From contig OX352762.1 of assembly GCA_947095585.1 (NCBI GenBank), positions 120,806,930 through 120,870,929 of the forward strand: a stretch of DNA of 64,000 nt, in the 5' to 3' direction. The number at the start of each line of letters is the position of its first letter. The first letter of the stretch is position 1. Positions 10,740 to 22,600 of the stretch are shown in pieces. The notes under the pieces are model-generated. The model was not told the DNA's origin. It ran no database searches and was given only the letters and a program-made list of their open reading frames with translations. The DNA comes from Nephrocerus scutellatus (lineage: Eukaryota; Arthropoda; Insecta; Diptera; Pipunculidae). Position numbers and translations under genes: made by a program.

Positions 10740-11860
10740 CTCGTCATCGAAAGTATTACTATTCTAGTTTTACTGTACACATGATGAGTTATTTGTACGC
10801 AAATAAACAAAACTTAACAGAGTTAAATAATTGTACGCAAATTGTTATGCGATAAGAAATATTATTGCAAAACAATGAGAAGTTAAAGTATGAGGGAGGA
10901 GCTGCCGAAGGCCTTTCGGTCTATTCGCGTCAATGTAAAGACGCAGTTGAATAATTTAATTCCAATTAAACGGGTTGAACAACAGTAATACAAGGCTGGC
11001 TGGCTACTTGATTGTGTGATTGAGATTTTTTTTATTTTGAAAAATAAACGGAAAAAAGAAGAAGAGTACAAAGAAATATTCCCCGTCTGAAGGGAAATTC
11101 ATTTCATTAACGCTTTTATTAGCCTTTTGAACTTTAGAGCACAGATCTTAATGAGCGATCAACAACGTTTTGCGCTGTTTGATTTGAATCTAAAAGTTGT
11201 CACACACACGAGATTGGGGCACCTGTGTTGTGTGCTAGCAGTAGGTGTTTGGCTGCATGCGGCGCCATGCCATTTAAACAAAGAATTGTGTTACTAAGCA
11301 GCAAGCAGTCGCCAGTCGGTCGGTCGTTGACCGGTTTTTAGAATTTGAAAATTCATTAGAAAAAGCACGTCGAGCTAGCAGTATGATAAGCAAAGCAAAT
11401 AGATTTGCAATCACGCTGTTGTTGTCGAGTGCAATGGACAAAGATGAACTTGACACCGGCAGGCAGTGTGCCAGAATAAAATATATTTATAAATAGCGCT
11501 AAAGTTTTCTACAGAAGGAAGCTGTTTTATAGAAATTAAACAATAACACCAATTACAAGTAATGCGTCGCAGACTAATATTAATTAAAAGCCAGGCTACA
11601 GTCAGATTTTATAAAAAACGTACGTAAGCAGATTTATTCCTAATCAATAACCATAAGCTATCAAGAATTAGGTACACATTTTAATTTTCAGTATAAAACA
11701 ATATATATAGGAACTATTTAAAATTATAAAAAGCATTTAAAACAGCAATCAAATGTGTGCGGTTGGCACCGTTCTGCAGCTTCTGAGACCAACTGTTCGT
11801 AAATAAATTCGATAAATAGAGATAAGACGAATATTAAGAAAGCGATGCGATCCCTTGATC
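10740..11860. other. AT-rich intergenic DNA
   Basis: No coding frame with support. Two minus-strand frames of about 60 residues (10883-11071 and 11274-11456) have no conserved motif. AATAAA-like signals are frequent on both strands. Confidence 0.4.
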
Positions 11861-11864
11861 CAAT

Positions 11865-12503
11865 TTATTTCCTATTTCCAATTTTTCTATTGAAAACATT
11901 TTGAAACAAATCCAATGGACGAATAGGAGCATTAGTTGCTGGTTGTTCCTTGATTTCAGTAAATCGCCTGAGGGAAACTTTTTCACTTGGTGCTTTTTTC
12001 TTTCGAACAGCACCTTGTCCATCCAGTGACGTGAAACAACGTGATATTCTGGCTTTTGGCACTGCAGAATTAGTAGACGTAGACGGCGCATGATATCGGG
12101 TGTAGGTGTCTGCTCTAATTGGTGGAATTGGCTGAATGTGAGGAGTATACGGTTGAGCAAGTTTCATATGCTCTAGTATTACTGGTGACGAGTTAGTGAT
12201 AGCCGCCGCCTCATTTGTTTTGTTATCAGACTCTATATATGGAGTTAAATATCCTAAAGAATGACCTTCTTCGTTCTGACTTTCGGTGATTAATTCATCG
12301 AGAATTCGAGCCTCATCGAAAGATTTAAGTTCTGTAAGTTGGTTGGCTGTTGAAGTTAATCGCGAGCGATATGGATAGAGACAAGTTGAACTCTCGCATT
12401 TAAGAATCTGCTCGTCTAAGTTTATATAGAAATATCGAAGATAATTCTGCAATCCCAAGTTAGAGCAATTTGCACATGGTTGTCCAGGTTGAAGTGCATC
12501 CAT
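11865..12503 (-). CDS. Small protein with CxxC...CxxxxC zinc-type motif, unknown function
   Basis: Intact 212-residue minus-strand frame. I take the ATG at 12503 (MDALQPGQPCANCSNL) rather than the upstream in-frame ATG at 12554, because the region before it is AT-rich and the zinc-type motif begins here. Cysteines at residues 10, 13, 36 and 41 (PCANC, then LKCESSTCLYPY) fit one treble-clef-like zinc site near the N-terminus, resembling the cysteine motif I remember from USPL1-type proteins, a weak comparison. The rest is polar and Ser/Thr/Pro-rich with a basic segment RKKKAPSEKVSLRRF near the end, so a nuclear location is plausible. AATAAA (complement of TTTATT 11864-11869) overlaps the stop. 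An upstream donor ACAG|GTAAGT at 12765/12766 suggests a 5' non-coding exon. Confidence 0.6.
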   Translation of the reverse strand: MDALQPGQPCANCSNLGLQNYLRYFYINLDEQILKCESSTCLYPYRSRLTSTANQLTELKSFDEARILDELITESQNEEGHSLGYLTPYIESDNKTNEAAAITNSSPVILEHMKLAQPYTPHIQPIPPIRADTYTRYHAPSTSTNSAVPKARISRCFTSLDGQGAVRKKKAPSEKVSLRRFTEIKEQPATNAPIRPLDLFQNVFNRKIGNRK

Positions 12504-12765
12504 TTTAATGCGATTTTGAGAATAACTATCGTTTTTTAAGAAAAGGAATAACAATTCATTTCAACACATTTTATGGAACACATTTAAACCAGAAGCGCAG
12601 AATCCGGGAACCGGGTTAAGAACGAATGCGTAAATATTATGCAACTATAAAGAAAGAAGACACATTTCAACCATATTTAGTTCAAATTTTCCCGTCTTCA
12701 CTTAACTACACCAGGCTGAAATGTGCTCCAGACTCTTTAAATTCGAAGATCGGAAAATAACTTAC

Positions 12766-12850
12766 CTGTCCAAAAGTCAATCGAAGTGCATACATGCAAG
12801 TATTTGAAGTCCTCATTTCCAGTACTGCGTTTTTTTTTCGTTTTTACAGA
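12766..12850 (-). other. Possible 5' non-coding exon of the CxxC gene
   Basis: On the minus strand the stretch ends in a consensus donor (GGACAG|GTAAGT, first intron base at 12765). A short ATG frame inside reaches the donor but would not stay in frame with the main coding exon at 12503, so it is more likely untranslated leader. Its 5' limit is not visible. Confidence 0.3.
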
Positions 12851-12869
12851 ATTAAATTTAACAGCAAAT

Positions 12870-13550
12870 CTACAAAAATAAAACAATGAATTATTACCAA
12901 AAACGTTTGCCAAAAATTTTCAGACCGGACCGAGTTAGCTAACACCACTAAGCAAATACGACAAAATAATCAATCGAACGGCGGCGCGCTGCTTACATAA
13001 CAAATGAAAATATTTTTCAAAATTTTTGTTTATACGCCAACTCGATGGGGTTTTTATTTTATCATTACACTACACTTACGTTTTTTAAAATTGTTTTCCT
13101 GAAATTTGTTGGGTTTTTTAATAAGAACACCTTTTAAAAACAAATGCGAAGTTATGCAGAACGACAGATTGAAAATTAGAATATCAATTGCAGAATTCAG
13201 GAAATCCGCGTGCAACCTCAAGCACTCTACAAGAAGAAAAGAAAAGAGTCAGAGTAAAGTGGCGAGCAAATGTCGTAGACTACGAAACGAAGTCGAACTG
13301 ACAACTTTCTACGAAGTATTCGAAATTGCGAATTGTCGAAATACTGGGAGGTGTTTTGAATTTTGATAGTGAGGATTGTAAAAGTAGGGTACACGCCTCT
13401 TGTGGTAAATATTAAAATGCAATGAGCAAACAAAATGACATTTGTGTTCAGTGTCACTAGAGTAATGAGATTCAAACTTGAATTGTCTAATTGCTTGTTC
13501 ATTGTCTTAACCTATCAACCTGGCGTATTCTTGATGCTTCAATCTTTAAT
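12870..13550. other. Intergenic DNA, no feature recognised
   Basis: AT-rich. The overlapping 86- and 91-residue frames at 13106-13502 have no domain or splice context. Confidence 0.4.
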
Positions 13551-13557
13551 AGTCGCG

Positions 13558-13929
13558 TTCGAGATAGCTGAGAGATCAGAAATGTTCCATATCTCTCTCA
13601 CTAAAGAGGATTATGTCGTGTTTTTTTTTTTTTAAATCTGCCGTAGATTGATTTTTTGGCTGTCAAGTTGTTCGTTTATTCCAAAAAACCAATCTGCGGT
13701 AGATTGGATTTCCCCTTAAACAGATCTTGATATTTTGGAAGATTTACCCCTCTTCATATTGACTGCAACAACAACACATGCAACAAAACAATGTAAACAA
13801 AAGATTCTCGGCTTTCGTGTTCGTTTTTTCGAGAAAAAATCTACGATTGACCGCAGATTGCTAAAACAAAACAAAAAACACGACATTACATTTAGTAGAA
13901 AAACATTCTCAGATATCTGTCAGCTCGAA
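13558..13929. mobile_element. MITE-A copy 1, interrupted by MITE-B
   Basis: Ends TTCGAGATAGCTGAGAGA and TCTCAGATATCTGTCAGCTCG are imperfect inverted repeats. After removing MITE-B and one TTA duplication, 97 bp remain. These align with the uninterrupted 96-bp copy at 15297-15392 (inverted orientation). Confidence 0.65.
13614..13885 (+). mobile_element. MITE-B copy 1 (272 bp) nested in MITE-A
   Basis: Begins TGTCGTGTTTTTTTT and ends AAAAAACACGACA, inverted termini, flanked on both sides by TTA (13611-13613 and 13886-13888), a 3-bp duplication of the kind made by PIF/Harbinger elements. The interior has further inverted segments (AATCTGCCGTAGATTG and AATCTGCGGTAGATTGG). No coding capacity. Confidence 0.65.
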
Positions 13930-14270
13930 TACCGTTCAACCGATGTAGCTGATTTGAGATGTGTTGGGGAGGGTTAGGGTGCAGGTTTGTGGTGGGTTAA
14001 TGTGGTGATGGTGTTGACGGGGACAGTGACCGTGCATTTAATAGATAGATGTTATATATGGGTGGGTTGGGAGGTTTGGGGTATCTTATGGTGGGTTTTG
14101 TGGGTCAGTTGGGTGTTGGTAGTGTTAAGTGTGTTTAGACAGTGCGGTGGGGGGTAGCTAGACAATGCTAGCTATTGCAAGTAGTTAATAATATTAACAA
14201 AGGAAATAGAAATGACAGGAAGAAACTTATCTGTATATTGGAAAGAAGGGATATATAAGCCACTAAATGA
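13930..14270. repeat. G/T-rich low-complexity stretch
   Basis: About 13965-14155 is strongly G/T biased on the plus strand (GGTGGGTTAATGTGGTGATGG style) without a fixed period. No gene seen. Confidence 0.4.
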
Positions 14271-14359
14271 AATTTATAAAAATAAAAGACTTAAACAAAT
14301 TTTGCAATGTGATTTTCAAAAATACGAAACTCACTCACTCAATTTTTTTCTTACAATTA

Positions 14360-14765
14360 CCACGTGTACGATTTTCAGAACTTTATAAAGCCATGAGAGA
14401 ATTCGGCATCCCAAATAAACTGATACGACTATGTAGGTTGAACATGACCAATGTTATAATCCAAGGAACAATATCCGATTCATATCCGGTCAAGGGGATG
14501 GACTTGCCTGCGTCCTCTTAAACCTGGCATTGGAGAAAGTGATCCGAGAATCTGACGTAACGGCGAGAGGAACAATCCTCTATAAGTCCATTCAGATACT
14601 GGCTTACGCAGACGACATCGACATCCTTGGTAGAAACTAAAGGGCTGTACAGAAAGTTTTTATCCAGATCGAGCGGGCGGCACGAAATTTTGGGCTGCAC
14701 ATAAATGAGAGCAAAACAAAGTCCATTGTGGCCACGTCTTAGAGTATAAGATCCAACATTTGAAG
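14360..14765 (+). mobile_element. LINE reverse-transcriptase fragment with YADD box
   Basis: Two plus frames together read KAMREFGIPNKLIRLCR, then LLNLALEKVIRES, IQILAYADDIDILGRN and IERAARNFGLHINESKTK. YADD is the RT catalytic box; the flanking IDI and INESKTK pattern is that of non-LTR RTs. A frameshift lies at about 14505 and a stop follows the YADD segment. Fingers, endonuclease and C-terminus are absent. Confidence 0.8.
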
Positions 14766-15296
14766 TAGTGGAATCCTTTAACTTCTCTGACAACCATTCG
14801 TAAATTTGAAAAAAGTTCATATAGGCTGTGTTGTTTTTGTAAGTCTAAACACTTGGAGAGTTAATTTAACTTTTAGATCAATGTTTTTTTTTCATTCTCC
14901 AAAAGTTCTTATTTCTTTAAAGCGTTTTTTTACGCTCCGATAATTCTGGGATATGAACTTTTTACTCTGAAAATATATACAGAACTTTTCTTGACAGCTG
15001 TAGTAGTTTGTTTCTTTAAACATGCGATATGACAACTGCTATTAAGGTGAGAATTAAAGCTTTTCTTTGACATACTAAAAAAACACTGCAGATAATTTTT
15101 TTTTATCTGACAGATCTGGACAGAGAAAAAATTATCGGATTTATCGGATATGTATATCAGAAGTCAGGTTTCTCGCATATCTCCGATTTCTCCTATAAAA
15201 AAAAACACGACCATAGATTTATAAATTATTTGTTACATTAGGCGATACCATGATGGGGAGGCCTTCGTATCCTCCGCATTTTCTATAACTGGCCCA

Positions 15297-15392
15297 TTCG
15301 AGCTGACAGATAGCGGAGAATGTAGTTTGACTGTATGCAATCCTCTTCAGTATAGAGGAAGAGAACATCTCTGAGCCCTCAGCTATCTCGAA
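15297..15392. mobile_element. MITE-A copy 2 (96 bp, uninterrupted)
   Basis: TTCGAGCTGACAGATAGCGG at the left end and CAGCTATCTCGAA at the right end. In reverse complement it aligns along its length with copy 1, including GAAGAGGATTGCATA at the position where copy 1 carries MITE-B. Confidence 0.65.
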
Positions 15393-15583
15393 CGCGCCTA
15401 TTGATCAACCACCACAGTAATACATTTTTAATTTATCTTGAATTGAGGTGTAATAATTAGTTTTTACAGCTTCATGCATCATGCTATTTGAAATTATTGG
15501 GTTAATTTGGTTTTTCTTTAACTAATTTCATGAAAAAAATCGACAAATTTCTGAAAATAATATTTGATATTCGTTCAATATTA

Positions 15584-15775
15584 TGTCGTATTTGTTTTTT
15601 TGTTTTAGATATATGCGCTCTAGCTCAGATTTTTTCTCGAAAAAACGAACACGAAAGCCGAGAATCTTTTTTTTACATTGTTTAGTTTCATGCGTGTTGT
15701 TTTTTGGTAAAAACGAACAACTTGACAGTCAAGAAATCAATTTGTGTCAGATTTTTTTTGTAAAAAAACACGACA
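15584..15775 (-). mobile_element. MITE-B copy 2 (inverted, internally shorter)
   Basis: Complement of copy 1: shares ACGAACAACTTGACAG, TCTCGAAAAAACGAACACGA and the terminal AAACACGACA. About 80 bp shorter than copy 1 through internal loss. Confidence 0.65.
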
Positions 15776-16162
15776 ATATTTTGTTCAGTGTAAAGACAAT
15801 ACGGGAGTTGAATGTCAATTGGTTGTCATTAGGCATATTTTAATGCCGAGGAATAAGGAATTCGAATGTCAAAACCAGCCAAACAACCGGTTTTCAAATT
15901 CCAAAGAAGGAATTCGAAAGTGCAATTGTTGTTGTAATTCCTTATTACTCGGAAAATAAAATACAGCTAATGTACTTTTTGCGGCGCTATTAGAAATGTG
16001 CTGGAGATTTTGATGTCAAACTTCATATTCATATCAAGAATCAAGTTATCAATTATCAAAAGGTAGAACGTATTATCTCGAAGCTCGTGTTATTTTTCTA
16101 TTTCACTGACAATTTTTTAATTTGTTGTATTTCAAAGTATTTGTGTACAAAAAAACAACGAA

Positions 16163-16393
16163 ATGGCCCTTTCACCAGATGTTAAAGAACGTTTAGAAAT
16201 TGTCTTCGACATAACCAAGACTACATTTCACTGGGGGTTTATTCCGATAGTCCTCTACCTAGGTGGGTGCTATTGCTGTGTTCCTTGTGTTTAATTGCTT
16301 CTACTAATTTTCTCAATCTTCATTAAAGGTTTTAAGAAAGGAGCTGAAGTTGGAATGCCACCATTATCCATAATGAGTTTGCTATGGCAGTAA
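16163..16393 (+). CDS. Tom7: Tom7, mitochondrial import receptor subunit (two exons)
   Basis: Two short exons, 16163-16262 and 16329-16393, encode 54 residues; the 66-bp intron is GTGGGT...TTAAAG with phase 1 on both sides. The product starts MALSPDVKERLEIVFDIT and continues HWGFIPIVLYLGFKKGAE, then GMPPLSIMSLLWQ. The animal Tom7 signature is visible: a single tail-anchor-like hydrophobic helix containing WGFIP, the K-K/R-G-A after it, and the C-terminal SLLW. Length matches the family (about 55 residues). Tom7 is a small outer-membrane component of the TOM complex that tunes its assembly and, in animals, helps stabilise PINK1. ATG context CGAAATGG is good. It lies 3 kb upstream of babo on the same strand. 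AT-rich 3' sequence follows directly. Confidence 0.95.
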
Positions 16394-16399
16394 AAAATT

Positions 16400-16920
16400 T
16401 CTTGTTTCCCGTCTTAGATCAAAATATATTTTTAGTTTAAGAATTATAATTTTTGTTTTGCTTTTGAATTTAATGTGATTTTAAAAAGTTTACCTTTATT
16501 CGGCGCTTAGTTAAATGTTAGCGCCGATTTTGGGAAGGATGTTCAACGGAATTGTCAATAACAACCGGAAACAAGTTTGGGACTGCGATTTGACAAATGA
16601 TAATCCTGCCTTCTAGCTGGTAGCCTGGTAGCTCATCTGCATATGAGTTTACATCGAAATGTGTTTGTACGTAGACCCACCTATTCCATGAAAACGATTT
16701 GTTTTGTTTTTCTGAGATTCGGATTTTAAACCTCCCGCTCAGTAGTCCAACTTTCTAACCACTAGAGCCATTAGTAAATAATGAAGTTCCACAAAATGTT
16801 CAATTTCTTTTAACGTTTAAAACGATATGAATTGTTAACATTCATCAAAATTTATTTGATTTTTATTTGGCAAAAATAGCTTTAAAAAAAGGAGCATTTC
16901 GTTTGCAGGGTATGGAACAT
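16400..16920. other. Tom7 3' flank
   Basis: AT-rich sequence, no independent gene. The 3' UTR of Tom7 must lie here; no unambiguous polyadenylation site was chosen. Confidence 0.4.
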
Positions 16921-16929
16921 GATACGATA

Positions 16930-17455
16930 ATACGATGAGTAATAGCCAATGAACCGGCGAAGGATTTTAGACCTCTCAGTCTCTCATCGTTCTTGCTAAA
17001 GGCTCTGGAGCGCATTCTAGATCATCATTTGAAGTCCGACAAGCATCGAGATCTCAAGCGCAGATCCACGGAAACGGCTAGTGCGAACAATTGAGCACAC
17101 GCTCGATTACAAGCAGTTTACGCCAACCACCATAGATGTAGAAGGGGTCTTCTACAATGTTCGCATTGGGGGCATTGAGGAAGCTCTGATCCAGTCAAGA
17201 GTGGAGTGAAGGACACTAAGGTTCAGTAACGCCTAAATCGGAAGGATTGAAGGTTGATAGTCAATCTCCCATAAGGGCGATTCATGCAAACGTGAAAGAA
17301 TATTTCCAGAGTTGTGGCTATCAGCATAGGGCCAGTGGGCAGCCATGCTGCCAAGTTGTAAGGATGAAAATGAGAAAGGAACTCATACATTTTATCTGCA
17401 GCTATCCGGCCTTAGCAGGTTCAATACACCGCATTACAGGATCGCCGAATTGATA
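16930..17455 (+). mobile_element. R1/I-like LINE fragments (RT and C-terminal zinc tail)
   Basis: The plus strand reads [20 protein letters not shown], the RT finger region, then degraded sequence. From 17330 it reads GQPCCQVV and ELIHFICSYPALAGS, matching the C-terminal CxxC...H...C tail of R1/I-type LINEs. The centre has been deleted. Related copies are at 20.2-21.9 and 32.6-32.9 kb. Confidence 0.65.
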
Positions 17456-17929
17456 TTTTATCTGAAAGACTTGATTTAAACCGCGCAAATATCCATGCTA
17501 GGGCCCTCGAGAGTACTGAAATCATATTCTCTTACATCGGATAATTTTCGGATATGACCTTTGACTCTAAAAAAATTGAGGTATAGTTGTTTGTTTCATC
17601 AAACATCAAACTTGTGACATGGTGACTACTGTAGAGCATTCAGAATAGCCATAAGCATTCATACTTCTCCTTGCTAAAGGCCCCTGCTCCGGTAGTTTAT
17701 AATATTAAGCCTAGTAGTACCTTGCAGACTCACTTCTTAAGGAACGTTATAGTGTGGATGAACTTTGGCTTCGGCTGCATCCCAAAAGGTTTGTAAAATT
17801 AGAGATTCCTCTCTACTCTAGACATATTTTGCACATTAAGAATTTCTTGCTCAATACCTCATCTTTTCCATCAGTTTGGAACGGGCCCTCGTTATTCACA
17901 TTTCATAAAAAATAGTTTCCTGAATATTA

Positions 17930-18275
17930 CTACTTACGATTCAACTTACTACTTACTTTTATGACTACCAGAGCGAATTTGGAAATTGTACAGTACTACA
18001 TCTACCATGCTAGATATCAATGAAAGAGTTCGACCTCAACATGGTCAGTATCCTACTGCATCTTGATTTTTCTAAGGCTTTTGACAGCATCTATCATATC
18101 TTATACTCTTTTAACTGACTAATAGCTTCAATCCATCTAGCTCGGCTGTGAAACTAATTCGGTCCTTTCTCGCTGGTAGATCCCAATCCACAGTTATAGG
18201 TGATGCAAGGTCCCCTTTTTACCTATTTTCTAAGCAAGGATTAATGAAAAGCCCTCTACTACACCATTCTAACAC
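17930..18275 (+). mobile_element. Jockey-like LINE RT fragment
   Basis: Reads LLHLDFSKAFDSIYHIL, the catalytic motif of jockey-type RTs (DFSKAFD), followed after a stop by KLIRSFLAGRSQSTVIG. 5' and 3' parts missing. Its downstream end abuts a minus-strand RT fragment of another family. Confidence 0.7.
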
Positions 18276-18289
18276 GTGAAGTAACGCAA

Positions 18290-18570
18290 CTTGCATGACA
18301 TTTGCAATGGTCGTGCTGTGCTTACCGCTAATTAAAATCTAAAAGTCGTTAGCAAAGCGAATGGCGATATAGCCTGATCTATGAAGATCGGCTAGAAGGT
18401 TGTCTAAGACGAGAGGGATAAAGGACAACTCCTTGCGGACAGCCCTTAGCTGCAATCACCGCCACAGACACCTTCCTGTGAAGAAAAAGGGATAACTCGA
18501 CTTTCAAGCATGCCTTATCCACAAGTTGGTCGAGTCCTTAATACCTCTGCTACTGATTTCTCTTGCTATT
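18290..18570 (-). mobile_element. R1-like LINE RT fragment
   Basis: Minus strand reads SRGIKDSTNLWIRHA, then LVLDNLLADLHRSGYIAIRF with AND in place of the catalytic ADD, then GKHSTTIANVMQVALLHV. Frameshifts and stops throughout. The same segment occurs at 53.4-53.75 kb (HRSGYIAIGYVDDLAIF). Confidence 0.7.
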
Positions 18571-18599
18571 GTAGCGTAGCCAGTCAATGTCAAGGAAAG

Positions 18600-19469
18600 C
18601 ACACAGAGCTATTTCTTTGGAACGAAAAGTTCCTTCTATCTTTTTAATTAGATAGATATCTGTTGGATATGGAATTTTTGTGTTTTCTCCCAAATCTTCA
18701 AAAAAAAATTTTTTTCAAATTATTTATTAGATGTCACAGAACCAACCTATCAGCCACAATATCGACATCGACATTGCTTTATGACAGCAATTTGACTTTT
18801 GCTTCATACACCAACCACCATTATACCTACTGTCAAAATGAGGATTTGCACGAATTGTATTACGACGTTTGGGGATAACGAAAATGGCGATTGCGATTGT
18901 TTCGGCAGATCGACTTGTGTACTTTTTGTAAGCTCTATATTTTTACACAGAAATCCCAAGGAAATCGGCGAAAATTATTTCCAAATTTTCGCGAGTTGTG
19001 ATTCCCAATTATTTACTGTTACAACAGCTATTCAGTGGATTGAAATTCGGCATTCAATTTTGCGTGTCAACGTCTATTGTAGTATGGGTTTGGGAGACGA
19101 AAATTTTTGAAGTAGGAATACACCCACGGAGAAGACCTTCGATACCTTTCGCCGGAGTGAGATGTGCTGTTGATGTGGGTGAAGTGGAGTGAAATAAGTG
19201 AAAATCTTTAATACGCATACAACAGTGCTTGTGCTTGTTAAGTGTTCAAAGCGACATAATGCGGGTTTCGTCAAATTCCAAGTTGCCCAACATTACCACG
19301 AACGGCTTTAGGCAGACACATCCACTAACTTTCAGAGCCATTTAATTATATCGCAGCAACAAACGGTAACGTTAGTGGTGCTTCAAGCAAAACTCCCAAA
19401 GGCGTGTGAATTCAAGAAATTTTTTGTAGTCATATTGCGCCACACAGAAATTGTTTACTGAGCAACAAG
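18600..19469 (+). promoter_or_regulatory. babo: Probable babo 5' leader and promoter region
   Basis: Not obviously derived from repeats and immediately upstream of the babo start codon. It holds a short ATG frame at 18838 (MRICTNCITTFGDNENGD, reaching a TTT|GTAAGC donor-like site at about 18929), which could be an upstream ORF or a leader exon. No TATA box or initiator could be assigned with confidence. Confidence 0.35.
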
Positions 19470-19635
19470 ATGAAGAAGTTCATTCCTTCGTCTTCGTACT
19501 GCCATTGCAAATCTCTTCATAGTGTACGACGACATCGGAAAGTTATTCTTTTTAAATGCCATCTGCAACAATGGCTGTTGGTGCTGGCGATGGTAATATT
19601 TGTTTTACTTGATGAATCGTCATTGCTCGTCAATG
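19470..19635 (+). CDS. babo: babo exon 1: start and signal peptide
   Basis: ATG at 19470 (CAACAAGATGAAG, acceptable context) opens [17 protein letters not shown], then a basic stretch RRHRK, then the hydrophobic core [13 protein letters not shown], a long-n-region signal peptide. The exon ends AATG|GTTAGT in phase 1. In-frame ATG codons occur only inside the hydrophobic core, so 19470 is the sensible start. The ATG at 19557 in the overlapping frame is out of frame. Confidence 0.85.
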
Positions 19636-22600
19636 GTTAGTATATGTTTTTATTTAAACAATTGGCTGTCTTAATTTAATATCTTTTTCAATTGCATTTT
19701 CAGCATCGCCCATTGAATTGGTTGGAAGTAAAGCTGTCTACGAAAACGCGACAACGACGACTCAAGTTCCTGTCATCACATCGGGTGCACTAACGATTTA
19801 TACAAATCCAACAGCAATTTCACCAGCAACTCCAAACACAAGCCTTGTACCCCAGCCAGGTCAGACTCAACAACCGCAACAACCTCCCATTCAAACATTG
19901 CCGATGCTATCCAGCTATGGCAAGAAAAAAGATCGTAAGTCATACACACGTGCTTTTTGATGCTTTCTGTTTTTTTTTTATATCGCAATTACTTAAAAAT
20001 CACAAGGATTCAAAGATTTTTGTTGTTTCTGCAATTTTTTAATGTACACGCTCAAGATGCACTCTTATAATGCTTAGCACTGCGTGGGCGTTAGGAAATT
20101 AGGGAGAGGAAAAGATGAGATGTCTTAAATGACTGCAGATGATACAGCTAAGTTTCCTATCCGAGATGACTCCGAGATATTTGACTCTGGGGGTGAGGCT
20201 GACCATTAGTTTTTGGGAGGACAAAAGTCTGTATTTTGGATTTGGTAGTGAACAGTATCATTTCTGTAGTCTTCTCTGAGTTGACTCCCTTGGCTACAGC
20301 TTGTTGCCTAGCAGCTGACTTTACCCAGCGCCATTTCCATAACTTTGCTGAACACGGAAAGGTGCTGGCCTGATACGAGTATCACCACATCATCTGCGCA
20401 TGCAACTACCTTCGTCCTATGCTCCACAAGTTTTAGTAGCATTTTATGAAATACCATTAGTCACAGTAAGGGAAAGATGACCCCTCCTTGGGGAGAGCCG
20501 CTGTCGGCTAGTTTGGTATTATTGCGGCTGCCAAGGTTGACTTGGGTCAGAGGTTCCTGAATGGCCTCAATGCGAACAAGCCCCCTCTACATGTAGGAGG
20601 GTGGCTAGCGTCAACTGCTTCTAATTGATCGTGTGCTCAATCGTTCGCACTACCTCATGAAGACAGTTTCCGTGGACCTTCACTTGTTGAGATCTCGATA
20701 CTTGTGGGACTTCAAATCGTTACCTTATAAAATGTTCGGGAATACGCTCGAGGGCCTTTAGCAAAAACGATGGGAGACTGAGAGACCTAAAATCTTTCGC
20801 TGATTCCTGCCTTTTCTTTGGGTATGAAAACCACCCGGACTCTTCTCCAGCTTCGGGGGACATAGTTTAGTAGAAGACAACTTCTGAATCTTCATTAGCC
20901 ATGAAGTAATCGCCTGTAGTGACTTGTATAGCATAATCGGTTGTATGCTATCCAGCCATGTGCTGCCAGGGTTTGTTACGGCTTTGCCCAGGCACTTATA
21001 CCGAACGAACTGAAGCCATTTTTGTCAGACCCCATCTAAGGTCGAATTGGTACCACGGGAGTTGGATTAAGCCCACGAAGTTGATCTTTTCTGAGTAATG
21101 CTAAGTCTGGTCGAACAATGGTTGTAGACCCAGTTTCGTTATAGGGATATATCGTGGGTGCTAAAGGTTTACTTCTGCAAGGTAGCTACGCTAGGTAGGG
21201 AGATAGGTCAATTGTGTATGCTTTAAACCGAAAGGTAGGCAAGCTAGGGGCTCGCTCCACTAAGTCAGCTGTATTCCATCCAGCCCGGGAGACTTGTAGG
21301 CCGAAAAACTTCTTAGAGCACAGAAAACCTTATGCTATTGTCCACTACACCGCTAGGGACTGGATGCTCAGCATGCATCCTCTCCAAATTATCTACGCAT
21401 TGATAAGTGTTGGTAGGAAAGTGTGTTAGTAAGAAGATCCAGAGATTCTGCCGCAGATACCGTATAGTAACTGTCTTGATGAAAGTAGGACAGGTGCTCT
21501 TTTGCAAATTCTAGCAGATTCCTTGGTGCTTTCGAACGATTGGCAGAAGTTCATCAAAGAGTGTCGATGGGCTTCTTTGATGGACTTCTTTTATATTTTC
21601 AGGCAATCTTTGTAAGGCTGCCAGTATTGAAGATCAACCTAGTCATACTCCTGCTAAAATTACTGGTTGTAATAAAATCCAATAGAGACTCACCTCGTTC
21701 GTTGTCCTCCTAACTACCCCAGAGGGAATGTCTGACATTGGAATTGATAACGGGGCAGTATTTTTAATTCGTTTAACGAATGACCAAGAATTCTTCCTAC
21801 ATATGAGACATATTTTTTGTCTCTCAGTTTTTGGTCTAAGGTGGGCGTTGCAATAATTTCATCTGAATTTGGTACGGTTTTCCAAAGTGGTGGTTTTCTT
21901 ATATAACCGAAAGCATACCTCTCGGTTTCATGTAGTCTCTTTGCAGCCTAAATCATACCAAGTATTTGGTACAATTTGTCCTGGAAGAAACAAATTGTCT
22001 CATACCCTGGTGGATTATCGTTGTGATCAGAATCAGAAATGGCATCCACACTATTATCGGCATTAAGTGGAATTATTCTGTTTCCACGGTGCTTTTGAGC
22101 TATTTTTTTGTGAGTTAACAAGGAATCCGCTTGAAACTGATTTGCTCGCCTATAAATGAAATTAATGATGAGAATCTTTAACCAAATATACATCATATAT
22201 GTATACAAAAGAATCTGATAGAGGTGTTTACTTCTTAAACGACCCGATGCATTACATTGTACCATATTTTAAATAACAACAACAGAGGCAGCCACTAAAA
22301 ACTTCAAAGATTATTGTGGTGTTGTTGTGCGTCGTCGTCGTCGTCGTCTTCTTTGTTGGTTATTGCTTTCTTTTGTACCCCCACGTCCGTCCACTTTAAA
22401 GTTGATTTTTCTTTTGATTTGCAACTTTGTTGTGTGTGTTTTCCCATATCATCGTCGTCGTTGTTGTTGTCAGGTCGTTGGACGATCAAGATTGACAGAG
22501 ATATTTCCTAGAAGTGCATTCCAAGCAACGTCCTACAATATTGTACTTGTAATTGTCTTGCACTGCTATGCATTATCATCAATTTTTAAATGATAATTTA

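Noticed and set aside
11865..12554. Start of the CxxC gene at 12554
   Set aside because: The first 17 residues (LFLFLKNDSYSQ...) are AT-rich low-complexity leader; the ATG at 12503 directly precedes the cysteine motif.
22304..22593. ORFs with D-runs, S-runs and R-runs
   Set aside because: Translations of GTC/GTT microsatellites on both strands.
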